Shown here: in pieces, positions 18,538 to 28,521 of the stretch
How positions within the stretch are numbered: position 1 is the first letter of the stretch
How the letters are laid out: each line of letters begins with the position of its first letter
From: Streptococcus oralis ATCC 35037
Lineage (GTDB): Bacteria > Bacillota > Bacilli > Lactobacillales > Streptococcaceae
Reading direction: 5' to 3'
Assembly (NCBI RefSeq): GCF_900637025.1
Contig: NZ_LR134336.1
Span: forward strand, 1,194,001-1,258,000
DNA: 64,000 nt
Notes under the pieces: model-generated
Seen by the model: the letters and a program-made list of their open reading frames with translations, nothing else
What the model was told of the DNA's origin: nothing
Database searches by the model: none
Position numbers and translations under genes: made by a program

Positions 18538-19422
18538 TTAGGCAGCGGTTAATTTCTTGTGTAAATAGCTTCCGAGTTTGCGTGCTCCAAAGTTAAAAAT
18601 TAAGATAAAGATGAGGAGCACGGCGGCAGAACCTGCTGATACGATAGTAGCATCAGGAATGGTTCCTTCACTGTTGACCTTCCAAATGTGGACTGCCAAG
18701 GTTTCTGCTTGACGGAAGATTGAGATAGGACTGGTAACACTGAGGATATTCCAGTTAGACCAGTCAAGGGCTGGAGCGGATTGTCCTGCCGTATAGATAA
18801 GAGCAGCTGCTTCACCAAAGATACGACCAGATGCCAAGACAACACCCGTTACGATACCTGGAAGGGCTTCTGGAATGACAACATGAACTACAGTCTCCCA
18901 ACGAGAAATTCCAAGAGCCAAACCAGCCTCACGTTGCGTATGGTGAACGTGTTTTAAACTGTCCTCAACATTTCGAGTCATCTGAGGGAGGTTAAAGACT
19001 GTCAAGGCCAATGCACCTGAAATGATTGAAAATCCATACTCAAACTGGACTACAAAGATCAAGTAACCAAAGAGACCCACTACGACTGATGGTAGAGAAG
19101 ACAAAATCTCAATACAGGTACGAATAAAATTGGTCACAGGTCCTTTTTTGGCATACTCAGCGAGGAAAACGCCAGCTCCCATAGACAGGGGAACAGAAAT
19201 GATCAAGGTAATGACCAAAAGGAAGAAGGAATTGTAGAGCTGAATCCCGATACCCCCACCTGCTTGATAAGAGGAGGATTTCCCTGTCAAGAAGGACCAA
19301 GAGATATGCGGTAACCCTCTCACCAAGATATAGAGAATCAAGGATGCCAAGATGGCAACGATGATACCCGCGATGGTATAGAGGACAGCTGTTGCAAGTT
19401 TATCTAATTTCTTAGCGTGCAT
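18538..19422 (-). CDS. pstA: phosphate ABC transporter permease PstA
   Basis: This 294-residue permease has six predicted helices and the EAA-loop motif EAGLALGISRWETVVHVVIPEALPGI. With PstC it forms the phosphate channel. Its start overlaps the pstC stop by 11 bp. Confidence 0.95.
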   Translation of the reverse strand: MHAKKLDKLATAVLYTIAGIIVAILASLILYILVRGLPHISWSFLTGKSSSYQAGGGIGIQLYNSFFLLVITLIISVPLSMGAGVFLAEYAKKGPVTNFIRTCIEILSSLPSVVVGLFGYLIFVVQFEYGFSIISGALALTVFNLPQMTRNVEDSLKHVHHTQREAGLALGISRWETVVHVVIPEALPGIVTGVVLASGRIFGEAAALIYTAGQSAPALDWSNWNILSVTSPISIFRQAETLAVHIWKVNSEGTIPDATIVSAGSAAVLLIFILIFNFGARKLGSYLHKKLTAA

Positions 19423-20329
19423 AGTTTTTCTTTCCTCTTTCTTTCGTAATCAATTTAATCACACTGTTAAAGGCCAAACTCATCAAGAGCAAGACTAAGG
19501 CCAGTGACCAGAGAACGTTATTATCAACCGTTCCCATGACGGTATTTCCGATACCCATAGTCAAAACAGAAGTCAAAGTCGCAGCTGGTGTTGTTAGCGA
19601 GGTTGGGATAACTGCTGAGTTTCCGACCACCATCTGAATAGCAAGGGCTTCACCGAAGGCACGCGCCATCCCAAAGACCACTGCAGTAAAAATACCTGAA
19701 CGTGCTGCTTTCAAGGTCACACGCCAGATGGTTTGCCAACGAGTGGCTCCCATAGCCAAACTGGCTTCACGGTAATGACGAGGAACAGCACGCAAGCTGT
19801 CTGTTGTCATAAAGGTTACAGTTGGTAGGATCATGACAAAAAGAACGAAAATCCCTGACAATATCCCAAAACCAGTTCCACCAAAGACGCTACGAACAAA
19901 AGGCACCACAACTTGCAAACCGATAAATCCATAGACGACTGAAGGAATACCGACGAGGAGTTCAATGGCTGGTTGCAAAATCTTTGCACCCTTTGGTGAG
20001 ACTTCTGTCATAAAGACTGCAGCACCAATAGCGAAAGGAGTTGCGATGAGGGCTGATAAAATCGTCACAATAAAGGAGCCCAAAATCATCGGAAGGGCAC
20101 CAAATTGTTTCCCTGAAGGATTCCAAGTTTGTCCAAAGAGGAAATCAAAGATGTTCACCCCATTGACAAAGAAGGTCGACAAGCCTTTCTGCGCTACAAA
20201 AATCAAAATCATCGCCACAATGATGACAATTAAAGAAAGACAGGCGAAGGTCAAACCTTTACCAAACTTCTCAAGGCGAGAGTTCTTTGAAGGAGAGAGT
20301 AATTTTTTAGATAATTCTTCTTGATTCAT
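19412..20329 (-). CDS. pstC: phosphate ABC transporter permease PstC
   Basis: This 305-residue permease has six predicted helices and the EAA loop EASLAMGATRWQTIWRVTLKAA. It starts within the TAATG junction with pstS. Acts with PstA in high-affinity phosphate import. Confidence 0.95.
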   Translation of the reverse strand: MNQEELSKKLLSPSKNSRLEKFGKGLTFACLSLIVIIVAMILIFVAQKGLSTFFVNGVNIFDFLFGQTWNPSGKQFGALPMILGSFIVTILSALIATPFAIGAAVFMTEVSPKGAKILQPAIELLVGIPSVVYGFIGLQVVVPFVRSVFGGTGFGILSGIFVLFVMILPTVTFMTTDSLRAVPRHYREASLAMGATRWQTIWRVTLKAARSGIFTAVVFGMARAFGEALAIQMVVGNSAVIPTSLTTPAATLTSVLTMGIGNTVMGTVDNNVLWSLALVLLLMSLAFNSVIKLITKERGKKNYAR

Positions 20330-21207
20330 TATTGACCTCCTTCTACTGCTGTAACGGTACCTGAAGCATCCTTTTGGACTTTCATTTCATTGATAGAGAT
20401 ATAGCCCATGCCCTTAACAATTCCATTTTGGGCTTCATCTGAGAGGACGAAATTCAGGAATTCAGCAGCTAACTCATTTGGCTGACCAAGTGTGTACATA
20501 TGTTCATAAGACCACAAAGGCCAGTTGTTGGTCGTTACATTTTCAGACGTAGGTTCATACCCATTCAGTTTCATGCTTTTCACGGAGTCATCTACATAGG
20601 CAAAAGCCAAGTAAGAAATGGCTCCAGGGGTTTGGGATACAATAGACTTGACCATCCCGTTAGAATCCTGTTCTTGGCTCTGCATTGCCGCTTGGCCATT
20701 CATAACGACCGTATCAAACGTCGCTCTTGAACCAGAACTTGCTGCTCGGTTGATGATTGAAATTGCCAGGTCTTTGCCCCCAACTTCTTTCCAGTTGGTC
20801 ACTTCACCTGTAAAGATTTTGCGAAGTTGCTCGGTTGTGAGATTTTCAACATCCACTTCCTTGTTTACAATCACTGCAAGACCAGCCACTGCAACCTTAT
20901 GGTCTACCAGAGCTGAAGAATCGATTCCTTCTTTTTCCTCTGCAAAGACGTCAGAGTTCCCGATGTCAACTGCTCCAGACTGGACTTGGGATAGGCCTGT
21001 ACCCGATCCTCCACCTTGAACATTGACTGTTTTTCCGATGTTTCTAGAACCAAATTCATCTGCTGCCGCTTCGACAAGAGGCTGAAGAGCAGTTGAACCA
21101 ACGGCTGTCATGGATTCTCCACGATCAATCCAGCTAGCGCATCCTGCTAGAGAACCTGCCATCAAAAGAGCTGCAAGAGACATGACGAGCTTTTTTCTTT
21201 TTTTCAC
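20329..21207 (-). CDS. pstS: phosphate-binding lipoprotein PstS
   Basis: This 292-residue lipoprotein captures phosphate at the membrane. The signal peptide ends in SLAGC (lipobox Cys23). The mature domain carries [31 protein letters not shown] and the [13 protein letters not shown] phosphate loop. The start codon is GTG (21205-21207) with AAGGAG 7 nt upstream. It is the first gene of the pstSCABB-phoU operon. Confidence 0.95.
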   Translation of the reverse strand: MKKRKKLVMSLAALLMAGSLAGCASWIDRGESMTAVGSTALQPLVEAAADEFGSRNIGKTVNVQGGGSGTGLSQVQSGAVDIGNSDVFAEEKEGIDSSALVDHKVAVAGLAVIVNKEVDVENLTTEQLRKIFTGEVTNWKEVGGKDLAISIINRAASSGSRATFDTVVMNGQAAMQSQEQDSNGMVKSIVSQTPGAISYLAFAYVDDSVKSMKLNGYEPTSENVTTNNWPLWSYEHMYTLGQPNELAAEFLNFVLSDEAQNGIVKGMGYISINEMKVQKDASGTVTAVEGGQ

Positions 21208-21417
21208 TGTTATTCTCCTTGAACATAATGATAAATGTTCTGATTTCTTCCGTTTGTCCTGATCATCTAATTATCATCAATGATTGTCCCTCTTCATTTT
21301 ATCTAGTCATTCTTAGGAGCGGACAATTCCATCGTATAATATAAGTAATAATGAAAGACTATCAGAAAAAACTCATACTTCCACTATAACATAGAATAGG
21401 CTCTTTGACTAGCTTTT
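21208..21417 (-). promoter_or_regulatory. pst operon control region
   Basis: A likely -10, TATATT at 21338-21343 or TATTAT at 21336-21341, lacks a good -35, which fits an activator-dependent phosphate promoter. The roughly 120-nt leader carries no obvious terminator or ORF. I could not define a PhoB/PnpR box. Confidence 0.4.
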
Positions 21418-22722
21418 TCACCTGAATCTGAGTCCTTTTGGATAATAATTTTTCAAAACATTTCCCGTTACCTTGGCAAAGCCTAATCCGTTTCCTTGAA
21501 CCAGAACTTGGTACCAACCATTTGGTCGAGCTTCAGACAATTGAACAGTCTCACCAGCCACATATTTTACAAAATCCTCATCATTGATTTCGACACTTTG
21601 TTTTACTTGACTTGGTTTCAAGGCTAATCCGAGAGCAAAGCTTGGTTCAAAACGTTTCTTCTTAAAAGTACCCAGATGGAGCCCATTTCGGGCAATTTTG
21701 AGTTTCCCTAGATCAGGTAGCATCTCTGGTAAGAGATAGAGTTGGTCTCCAAAAGTCTGCAAGATACCAGTTAGATTGACTCGCAAGTGTTTTTGGGCAA
21801 ATTCTTGCCACAAAGCCAGTTGCTCACGACTGAGATTGCTCTTGCTAGCTTTGAATTTAGGTGCGGGATTTTGTCCCTTAAACTGCAGGTGGGCAACAAA
21901 CTGACCTTCTCCCTTGAAATGATGAGGATACATCCGCGCCGTTTCAGGAAGGTCCATTCCTTCTACCATACCGTTCACATGCTCGACTGGAAGCAGTTCA
22001 AAATCATAAGTATCCAGCAACCAGTGGACGATTTCTTCATTTTCCTCTGGTGCCCAAGTACAGGTCGAGTAGACCAGACGGCCACCCTCAGCAAGCATGG
22101 TGACTGCATCTTCTAAAATCTTTCTTTGGAGACTGGCACATTGATTCGGATAGTCGATGTTCCAATAATCCATGGCATCTGGTTGTTTACGGAACATCCC
22201 TTCACCCGAGCAAGGAGCATCAAGGACAATCACATCAAAGTATCCTTTAAAGACCTTGGCTAAGCGATCCGCAGACTCATTGGTCACGACTACGTTTGTA
22301 GCTCCAAACCGTTCCATATTTTCCACTAAAATCTTAGCTCGCTTGCTTGAAATTTCGTTGGAGACAAGGACTCCTTGATTAGCCAGATAAGCTGCTAGTT
22401 GAGTGGATTTTCCACCTGGTGCTGCCGCCAAGTCCAAAACCTTCATACCGGGAAGGGGTTGAGCTACCTGGGCCACCATTTGGGCTGCAGGCTCTTGCGA
22501 ATAAACGAAACCTGTCACGTGCTCTGGTGACTTCCCAGAAACCTTACCATAATACCCCCAAGGTGTATTGGGAATAGCATCAGCAAACGATAACTGACTT
22601 TCTTTTAAGGGATTGACCCGAAAAGCCGAAACCGCTTCTTGTTTAAAAGAGGCAAGAAAGTCTCTTGCCTCATCTTCTAGTATCGCTTCATATTTTTCAA
22701 CAAATCCTTCTGGAAATTGCAT
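21418..22722 (-). CDS. 16S rRNA m5C methyltransferase, RsmF/RsmB type
   Basis: This 434-residue NOL1/NOP2/Sun enzyme methylates cytosine C5 in rRNA. The SAM site is in LDLAAAPGGKSTQLAAYL. DAPCSGEGMFRK holds the release cysteine of motif IV and STCTWAPEENE the catalytic cysteine of motif VI. A C-terminal RsmF-type RNA-binding domain ends in NYYPKGLRFR. It directly abuts the inositol phosphatase gene upstream and is the last gene of the spx unit. Confidence 0.92.
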   Translation of the reverse strand: MQFPEGFVEKYEAILEDEARDFLASFKQEAVSAFRVNPLKESQLSFADAIPNTPWGYYGKVSGKSPEHVTGFVYSQEPAAQMVAQVAQPLPGMKVLDLAAAPGGKSTQLAAYLANQGVLVSNEISSKRAKILVENMERFGATNVVVTNESADRLAKVFKGYFDVIVLDAPCSGEGMFRKQPDAMDYWNIDYPNQCASLQRKILEDAVTMLAEGGRLVYSTCTWAPEENEEIVHWLLDTYDFELLPVEHVNGMVEGMDLPETARMYPHHFKGEGQFVAHLQFKGQNPAPKFKASKSNLSREQLALWQEFAQKHLRVNLTGILQTFGDQLYLLPEMLPDLGKLKIARNGLHLGTFKKKRFEPSFALGLALKPSQVKQSVEINDEDFVKYVAGETVQLSEARPNGWYQVLVQGNGLGFAKVTGNVLKNYYPKGLRFR

Positions 22723-23496
22723 TTAGTTTTCTTTCCTTTCGTAGATATAAGACTGAATCTCTTCTTGCATCTCGATTGGCACCATCATGACAGGCTGACG
22801 CGTTTTAAAATCAGCGGGCTCACCTGATACCGTAAGAAGACGATAACCCAGACTTTCCCCTAAGATACTGGCCGCAGCGTAATCCCATGGTTGCAGGTAG
22901 GTAATATAAGTCAGAAGACGACCACATAAAACCTTGGCAAAACTAATAGCCGCACTGCCATAGACACGGACTCCCAACGCTGCTCGACCCAAATCCGCCA
23001 AGCCCCACTCATTGCTTTCAAACATACCTGAGTTACCGGCAACTAAAAATTCTTGAAGAGGTTTCTTTTTAAAAGGCGGTAAGGGCTCATTATTGCGAAA
23101 AGGAGGAAAGGCACCACCACCATGGTAACAATCCCCTTTCATGACATCATAAATGATACCGAATTTCCCAACCCCATTCTCAAAGTAGGCCAACATCACG
23201 GCAAAATCTTCCTTCTGGGAGACAAAGTTATTGGTACCATCAATGGGATCAATCACCCAAACATTCCCCTGGCCGACTGCCGTACGCAAACAGCCCTCTT
23301 CCGCGCAAATCAAGTCTTCTGGATAAGATGCTAAAATTCTACCAACCAAGAGATCCTGAACTTCCTTATCCAAACGCGTCACCAAGTCGGTAGGTGAAGA
23401 TTTTCGCTCGACCTGCAAATCTTCTTGCATGTGGGCCAAAATGTAATCTGCAGCTTCCTGCACAATCTGTTTGGCAAATTCAAATTTAGTTTCCAA
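22723..23496 (-). CDS. inositol monophosphatase family protein (SuhB-like)
   Basis: The 257-residue protein has the metal-binding motifs of the Mg-dependent phosphatase family: the GxxEEG-type [17 protein letters not shown] and WDYAAASIL. Family members act on inositol phosphates, fructose bisphosphate or PAP; the substrate here is unknown. It overlaps the UPF0223 gene by 11 bp and ends one base before the rsmF-like start, so it is tightly coupled in the spx operon. Confidence 0.9.
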   Translation of the reverse strand: METKFEFAKQIVQEAADYILAHMQEDLQVERKSSPTDLVTRLDKEVQDLLVGRILASYPEDLICAEEGCLRTAVGQGNVWVIDPIDGTNNFVSQKEDFAVMLAYFENGVGKFGIIYDVMKGDCYHGGGAFPPFRNNEPLPPFKKKPLQEFLVAGNSGMFESNEWGLADLGRAALGVRVYGSAAISFAKVLCGRLLTYITYLQPWDYAAASILGESLGYRLLTVSGEPADFKTRQPVMMVPIEMQEEIQSYIYERKEN

Positions 23497-23764
23497 GAGA
23501 AATCTTCCCTTCTCTTTTTTCTTTTGCTAATTGAACTGCATGATAGAAGGAATAACCGCTCGCTGTCTCAAATTCGCGACCTAAGCGTTTTTCTTCGCTT
23601 TTGCTCGGAACCACAGACTTAAATTTCTTGTAGGAATCTAGCAGTTTTTTAGCTTCTACCTTGTCTTCATAGGCAGCTTCAACATCATTAAAAAAAGAAA
23701 GCACTGAAGCAAGTTCTTCAGTGCTCCACGACAAATCTAGTGGGTAACTATACTGTTTGTTCAT
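23486..23764 (-). CDS. UPF0223 family protein
   Basis: The 92-residue protein, [19 protein letters not shown], matches the UPF0223 (YktA) family of small helical proteins of unknown function. Conserved features are the N-terminal YPLD-W-TEE segment and a basic [11 protein letters not shown] helix. It is located between spx and the inositol phosphatase gene, overlapping the latter by 11 bp and starting next to the spx stop. Confidence 0.88.
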   Translation of the reverse strand: MNKQYSYPLDLSWSTEELASVLSFFNDVEAAYEDKVEAKKLLDSYKKFKSVVPSKSEEKRLGREFETASGYSFYHAVQLAKEKREGKISLGN

Positions 23765-24166
23765 CTATCCTATACCAGCTCTCAATGTTGCTTCTTTCAA
23801 TTCTTGTTTACGGTAACTACGAGGGAGAAAAGCACGAATCTCATCTTCATTAAAACCGATCTGCATGCGTTTTGTATCTATAATAATTGGGCGACGCAAA
23901 AGACTAGGATATTGCTCAATCAACTGAAGCAACTCCGATACTGAGATACTCTCTACATCAATATCCAATTTTTGAAAAATTTTTGAACGAGTTGAAATGA
24001 TGTCATCAGTACCATTTTCGGTCAAGGAAAGAATATGTTGTAATTCTTTTCTTGTTAAAGGACTAGTCATAATATTATGCTCTTGAAAGGGCACTTTATG
24101 CGTCTCTAACCAAGCCTTTGCCTTACGACATGATGTACAACTCGGTGATAAAAATAGTGTAATCAT
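23765..24166 (-). CDS. spx: Spx-family transcriptional regulator
   Basis: This 133-residue ArsC-fold protein binds the RNA polymerase alpha C-terminal domain and redirects transcription under thiol stress. The redox CxxC switch is Cys10-Thr-Ser-Cys13, and RRPIIID is the conserved RPI segment. It is the promoter-proximal gene of a four-gene unit with UPF0223, SuhB-like and RsmF-like genes. Streptococci carry more than one Spx; I cannot tell which paralogue this is. Confidence 0.92.
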   Translation of the reverse strand: MITLFLSPSCTSCRKAKAWLETHKVPFQEHNIMTSPLTRKELQHILSLTENGTDDIISTRSKIFQKLDIDVESISVSELLQLIEQYPSLLRRPIIIDTKRMQIGFNEDEIRAFLPRSYRKQELKEATLRAGIG

Positions 24167-24201
24167 GCTTTTCTCTTCTTTTATCTATACTTGCTATTTC
24201 T

Positions 24202-24230
24202 ATTATACAAAAAAATAAAGCGCTTGACTA
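24202..24230 (-). promoter_or_regulatory. spx promoter
   Basis: TAGTCA (24225-24230), 17-bp spacer and TATAAT (24202-24207) on the minus strand, about 35 bp before the spx ATG. The palindrome AAGCGCTT lies in the upstream spacer part. Confidence 0.65.
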
Positions 24231-24240
24231 GGTATTTTTA

Positions 24241-24275
24241 GAAAAAAAGCCTATTTTTTCATAGAAAATAGACTG
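24241..24275 (-). terminator. terminator of hemW-thioesterase-NagD unit
   Basis: The minus-strand stem GTCTATTTT/AAAAATAGGC is followed by TTTTTTT, about 110 bp beyond the last gene. Confidence 0.7.
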
Positions 24276-24386
24276 TTTTCTGCAAAAATCTCCTGCTTTG
24301 CAAGTTTATCTTTAGGATAACCTAACAATAAATAGGGAGTCGAGCAACTTCTCTCGTTTTTTATTAAAAATACAGAATTTTTTCCA

Positions 24387-25004
24387 CTATTTCCTTGAAG
24401 CTTTAGCAAGAAGGAAACCAAACATTCCTTCATACAAAGCAAAGAAAAGTAAAAAGGCATGGAGAAAGAAAGTCTCTGGCAAAATCCAAATAACGGGATC
24501 CTTTGCTGGATCAAAAAGCCAGGTATCATCTCCCACAAAGAGAATCTGATGGAAAAGAGTAAAGAATTGCTCAAACCCAATCAACACTCCTACAAAGCCA
24601 ATGACGAGAGGCAATAGCACTAAAGTCAAGATACTTTTACGATATAGGGGCAAAAAGCCTTTTTTCACAATCTTTCCAACAAAGAAATAGAAACTTGGAA
24701 GTGTCACTAGGGCAACTAGCTGAACTAGGTGAAAGAGATTCTTCACCACCGCAAAATGGTGTAGCCCTGCCGCTGATGAACGAAAATCCGGCATCTCTAA
24801 GACCTGACTAAAGGGATTGGTCAGGTAATTCATCAAGATGTGAAAGTTGTACTGAATGGTTTCTGGCTTTAGATAGACTCGATTCGCTAAGTTCAGCCAC
24901 TGAATTTCCAAAGGATAGAAAATCCATGCCAGATAAATAGTTAAGAGAATAGACAGGGAGAGGAGAAAGAGCATACTTCCCCAAAAGGTCAGTTTAGTTT
25001 TCAT
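24387..25004 (-). CDS. TIGR01906-family integral membrane protein
   Basis: This protein of about 205 residues starts [15 protein letters not shown] and has four or five predicted membrane helices separated by a conserved extracellular-type segment [27 protein letters not shown], the pattern of TIGR01906 proteins. Function unknown. The ATG at 25004 overlaps the end of the NagD-like gene (TGATGAAAACTAA) and has GGAG upstream; a longer in-frame start lacks an SD. Last gene of its operon. Confidence 0.8.
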   Translation of the reverse strand: MKTKLTFWGSMLFLLSLSILLTIYLAWIFYPLEIQWLNLANRVYLKPETIQYNFHILMNYLTNPFSQVLEMPDFRSSAAGLHHFAVVKNLFHLVQLVALVTLPSFYFFVGKIVKKGFLPLYRKSILTLVLLPLVIGFVGVLIGFEQFFTLFHQILFVGDDTWLFDPAKDPVIWILPETFFLHAFLLFFALYEGMFGFLLAKASRK

Positions 25005-25767
25005 CAAAATTCCACTCCGCAAGGCTAGAAACTACATGAGTTGGTGCAATTGGCAGGTCCGCCACTTCTTCTGCTTTGGTAAAACCTGTCGTCACCAAGA
25101 GCGTTGGAATGCCATTGTCAATCCCTGCTCGGATATCTGTCAGGTAGTTGTCCCCAACCATGAGCAATTCTTCTCTTTTCAAGCCTAAGTGCTCAACCGC
25201 CTTGTCCATGATGATAGCATTTGGTTTCCCGATATAAACTGGTTTTACCCGTGTTGCTACTTCAAGAAGTGTAATTAGTGAACCAGCACCAGGCAAGAGA
25301 CCACGTTCCGTCGGGATATTGAGGTCAGGATTGGTTCCGATAAAGTGAGCACCTTTTTGAATGGCTAGAGTTGCTGTGGCAAATTTTTCATAGTCAACTT
25401 GCCAGTCCAGTCCAACGACCACATAGGCTGGATTTTCCTTGTCTTCGACATAACCTGCCGCCTGGATAGCACCCTTGAGCCCTGCTTCACCAATGACATA
25501 GACTGTCTTTTCCAGTCCCAAGTCGTTCATATAGTCGATGGTTGCCAGAGTTGCTGTATAGACAGTTGATAGAGGGGTATTAATGTTAAAATTCTGAGCC
25601 AACATCTCTTGAACGCTCTCAGGAGTACGGGTTGTATTATTGGTCACAAAGAGGTAGGGAATTTCTCTTTTTTGTAACTCATGGACAAAAGCCTCTCCTG
25701 CCGGGATTCTGTCTTTCCCCTTGTAAATGGTTCCGTCTAAATCAATTAAATAACCTTTATAAGCCAT
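24994..25767 (-). CDS. HAD hydrolase, NagD-like (TIGR01457)
   Basis: This protein of about 257 residues is a type IIA HAD phosphatase. Motif I is DLDGTIYKG with the nucleophile Asp; motif II is [10 protein letters not shown]; motif III and the acidic pair lie in [16 protein letters not shown] and [13 protein letters not shown]. Likely substrates are small phosphorylated metabolites. ATG 25767 follows AAAGGA at 4 nt. It overlaps the thioesterase stop upstream and the membrane-protein gene downstream. Confidence 0.9.
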   Translation of the reverse strand: MAYKGYLIDLDGTIYKGKDRIPAGEAFVHELQKREIPYLFVTNNTTRTPESVQEMLAQNFNINTPLSTVYTATLATIDYMNDLGLEKTVYVIGEAGLKGAIQAAGYVEDKENPAYVVVGLDWQVDYEKFATATLAIQKGAHFIGTNPDLNIPTERGLLPGAGSLITLLEVATRVKPVYIGKPNAIIMDKAVEHLGLKREELLMVGDNYLTDIRAGIDNGIPTLLVTTGFTKAEEVADLPIAPTHVVSSLAEWNFDEN

Positions 25768-25777
25768 ATCGTCCTTT

Positions 25778-26515
25778 CTAATTGCCTTCAATTTCTTGCC
25801 ACGTAATCATAGCTTGGGCATTGATCTCGCCATCACTGATAATCTCATGCTTGCTTTCTAGTCCCTTGAGTTCATAAGCTGAGGCAATCATGCCACCTGG
25901 TCGCACTTCTTTGACATACTTGAGATTGATTTTCTTTGGAATATACTTGGTCAAAAAATCTGCTCCCATGACTTCAAAAATCCAATCCAGGTATTTGCTG
26001 TTATTAACATGACCATTCATATCCAAGTCGTAAAAACGAACATGGTAGTCTTTACTGATCGGGTCTTCTAGGTTAGCATACTTTGGCCCACGGATGAGTT
26101 TTTTATCAAACTCAGACTGATAAGGAGCAACAATCTCCGGTTCGACAGCATGAACTTTACGACTGTCCCTGTCCATGAGAACAAAGGTTGCTACCATGCG
26201 AATGATTTCTTGACCTGCTTCATCATAGAGAGTGAAACGACGGTAGCAAAAAAGACGATTGTAAGTCAATGCTTCTGTTTCAATCGTAATCTCTTCAGCA
26301 AAGCGAGGCAAGCGAACCACGTCAATCGCATAGTCTGTAATAATCCAGACCAGATTGTAACGTTCTAACATATCCTTGTCACTAACTCCCAGTTCGATCG
26401 ACTGCATACCTGATACTTGCAAGGACAGCAAAATCACATCTGGAAGTTTGATATGACCGTTCATGTCCGCCATATCAAAAGGAATTTTCATTTTCATTTG
26501 ATAAGTTAAGCCCAT
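25778..26515 (-). CDS. acyl-ACP thioesterase
   Basis: This 245-residue protein has two hotdog domains of the acyl-ACP thioesterase family (FatA-like). The N domain contains [15 protein letters not shown] and the C domain [18 protein letters not shown], with the conserved N-H-N of the catalytic region. It should release fatty acids from ACP and adjust membrane lipid composition. It starts 4 bp after the hemW stop. Confidence 0.9.
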   Translation of the reverse strand: MGLTYQMKMKIPFDMADMNGHIKLPDVILLSLQVSGMQSIELGVSDKDMLERYNLVWIITDYAIDVVRLPRFAEEITIETEALTYNRLFCYRRFTLYDEAGQEIIRMVATFVLMDRDSRKVHAVEPEIVAPYQSEFDKKLIRGPKYANLEDPISKDYHVRFYDLDMNGHVNNSKYLDWIFEVMGADFLTKYIPKKINLKYVKEVRPGGMIASAYELKGLESKHEIISDGEINAQAMITWQEIEGN

Positions 26516-26519
26516 TGTT

Positions 26520-27650
26520 CTACTCCAAAATAAATCGTTCTGCTACAGTGTCTCCCAAGAAGAGACCCCTCTTTGTCATTCGGACACGATCACCGTCGAT
26601 CTGCATAAGTCCTTGTTGAACCAAATCTCTGATGATTTCGCCATAAAGTCCATCAAAGGATCGTCCAAATTTTTCCTCAAATCGCGCCATAGAAACCCCG
26701 GATTTTTTCCGGAGGCCTAGGAACATTTCTTCTTCCATCTGCTCCTTTTGAGTCAGGTTTTCTTCTGTTATCCGTGCATCTCCTGCCTCTACTGCATTGA
26801 GATAGTGGCGGATAGGACCGTGGTTTTTATAGCGCACCCCGTTCACATAACCTGAAGCACCCGCACCGATACCATAATATTCAGCATTGTCCCAGTACAT
26901 GAGATTATGGCGACTTTCAAAGCCTGGTTTGGAGAAATTCGAAATCTCATAATGCTCAAAACCAGCTCGCTCAAGCTCTGAAATGATGTACTCAAACATC
27001 TCCGCTTCTAACTCTTCCTTGGGTAGGGGCAACTTCCCTCGTCGCATGCGGTTCATAAAGACCGTATGATTTTCCAAAATCAAGCTATAAAGGCTCATAT
27101 GAGGAATATCAAGCGAGATAGCCTTAGCCACATTGTCCTTGACCTGAGCCATAGTTTGACCTGGAAGAGCATAGATTAGATCAATGGAGATATTGTCAAA
27201 ACCAGCCAGTTTGAGACGGTCGATATTCTCATAAATATCCTTCTCCAAGTGACTACGCCCGATCTTTTTCAGCATTTTGTTATCAAAAGTCTGCACACCT
27301 AAGGAAACACGATTGACTGGCGACTGTTTCAAAACCGCAATCTTATCCGCGTCCAAATCGCCTGGATTGGCCTCAATGGTCAATTCTTCCAAGACAGATG
27401 AGTCTAGATTTTTAGTCAAGCCATCTAAGAGCAACTCTAATTGCGGAGCGGACAGAGCTGTTGGCGTCCCACCTCCAATATAGAGAGTTCGCAACTTTTG
27501 GATATCATAAGAATGGAACTCCTCTAGCAGATGCTCCAGGTAACTATCTACTGGTTGATTCTTGATAAATACTTTTGAAAAGTCACAATAATAACAAATC
27601 TGTGTACAAAAGGGAATATGCACATAGGCGGACGTTGGTTTTTTCTGCAT
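26520..27650 (-). CDS. hemW: HemW-like radical SAM protein
   Basis: The protein has 376 residues, the usual HemW length, starting MQKKPTSAYVHIPFC. The radical-SAM cluster motif is CTQICYYCDF (C-x3-C-x2-C), and YIGGGTPTALS and EANPGDL are SAM-binding. HemW inserts heme into respiratory proteins in E. coli; the role in heme-poor streptococci is unclear. A much longer open frame extends upstream through a terminator and has no support. ATG 27650 is 7 nt after an extended -10 with no SD, so a leaderless mRNA is predicted. Confidence 0.92.
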   Translation of the reverse strand: MQKKPTSAYVHIPFCTQICYYCDFSKVFIKNQPVDSYLEHLLEEFHSYDIQKLRTLYIGGGTPTALSAPQLELLLDGLTKNLDSSVLEELTIEANPGDLDADKIAVLKQSPVNRVSLGVQTFDNKMLKKIGRSHLEKDIYENIDRLKLAGFDNISIDLIYALPGQTMAQVKDNVAKAISLDIPHMSLYSLILENHTVFMNRMRRGKLPLPKEELEAEMFEYIISELERAGFEHYEISNFSKPGFESRHNLMYWDNAEYYGIGAGASGYVNGVRYKNHGPIRHYLNAVEAGDARITEENLTQKEQMEEEMFLGLRKKSGVSMARFEEKFGRSFDGLYGEIIRDLVQQGLMQIDGDRVRMTKRGLFLGDTVAERFILE

Positions 27651-27657
27651 AGTATTT

Positions 27658-27687
27658 ATTATACCACAAAGACAGACTTGCAGATAA
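27658..27687 (-). promoter_or_regulatory. hemW promoter, leaderless
   Basis: Extended TGG-TATAAT (-10 at 27658-27663) with weak TTATCT (27682-27687) 18 bp upstream. The ATG follows after 7 nt. The -35 overlaps the T tract of the preceding operon's terminator. Confidence 0.65.
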
Positions 27688-27720
27688 AAATCACCATCTC
27701 CAAAAACCAGAGATGGTGAT
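27684..27720 (-). terminator. terminator of hprK-lgt-DUF948-YtxH unit
   Basis: Perfect 11-bp stem ATCACCATCTC/GAGATGGTGAT (27710-27720 with 27690-27700) followed on the minus strand by TTTTTATC. Confidence 0.88.
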
Positions 27721-27723
27721 ACC

Positions 27724-28122
27724 TTATACTTCAGTAATATCGATGATGATTTCTTCTTGGTCTTCAGCGACGTCTGGAGTTGCTGACTGTTCTTGCCATT
27801 GCTCCTTGAGATTGTTAAAGGTTTCCTTGGATGCTTCCGTCGCTTGTCGAGCACAGTTTTTAGCTTGGTCAAGGACACTATCAAAAGTGATTTCACCAGA
27901 TTCTACTTGTTCCTTTGTTTTCAGAACAAAGTCCGTTGCCTGTTCCTTCACTTCAGTTAGTTTCTCACAAACCTGCTCTCTAGCATACTCTGGATCTTCT
28001 CTCAAATCATCTAGAAAATCCTGAGCTTGACTACAAACTTGCTTACCCTTGTCACTCGTCAAAAACAAAGCAAGAGCAGCACCTGAAACTGTTCCTAAAA
28101 GGATAGAGGATAGTTTTCCCAT
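27724..28122 (-). CDS. YtxH-domain protein
   Basis: The product is 132 residues. The N-terminal hydrophobic segment LSSILLGTVSGAALALFLTS is followed by the YtxH-type KGKQ and then a long amphipathic, Glu/Lys-rich coiled-coil region ending in an acidic tail (EDQEEIIIDI). Family proteins are general-stress or envelope-associated proteins of unknown mechanism. It is last in the hprK unit, 15 bp after the DUF948 gene. Confidence 0.82.
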   Translation of the reverse strand: MGKLSSILLGTVSGAALALFLTSDKGKQVCSQAQDFLDDLREDPEYAREQVCEKLTEVKEQATDFVLKTKEQVESGEITFDSVLDQAKNCARQATEASKETFNNLKEQWQEQSATPDVAEDQEEIIIDITEV

Positions 28123-28137
28123 AAGATTTCTCCTTTT

Positions 28138-28521
28138 TTATTTTTTGAAAAATTTACTTGCGACACGAAGAGCGGACAAGCTTGCACCTGTTTTAATGGT
28201 CTTTGAACCAGCAGATGAAGCCTTTTTACCTAAAACACGTGCATGTTGGTTGAGATCAGATACTGACTCAGATAAGTCAGCCACAGCCGTAAAAAGTGGA
28301 TCAATCGTCGCAACTTTTATATTGATATCGTCTGCTAACACATTGACCTTAGCCAACAATTCATTGGTCTGATGCAAGGTAACGTTCACATCTGAGCTCA
28401 ACGTTTTGATGGTTTTCTCTGTCTCATCAATCATACGACCTGCTTTTTGAATCGTGATTGTCAAATAGACTAAACAGACAATCAAAGCAATCGCAACAAG
28501 AATATATGCAACTTCTAACAT
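28138..28521 (-). CDS. DUF948-domain protein
   Basis: The product is 127 residues. One N-terminal helix (VAYILVAIALIVCLVYLTITI) precedes a methyl-accepting-like coiled coil, then a basic C terminus. It is the usual partner of YtxH genes downstream of lgt in streptococci. No catalytic motif; likely a membrane-anchored structural or stress protein. It starts one base after the lgt stop. Confidence 0.82.
   Translation of the reverse strand: MLEVAYILVAIALIVCLVYLTITIQKAGRMIDETEKTIKTLSSDVNVTLHQTNELLAKVNVLADDINIKVATIDPLFTAVADLSESVSDLNQHARVLGKKASSAGSKTIKTGASLSALRVASKFFKK

Noticed and set aside
26520..27896. 458-codon reading of hemW
   Set aside because: The extra 82 codons run through a promoter and a strong terminator of the previous operon; the shorter form matches normal HemW length.
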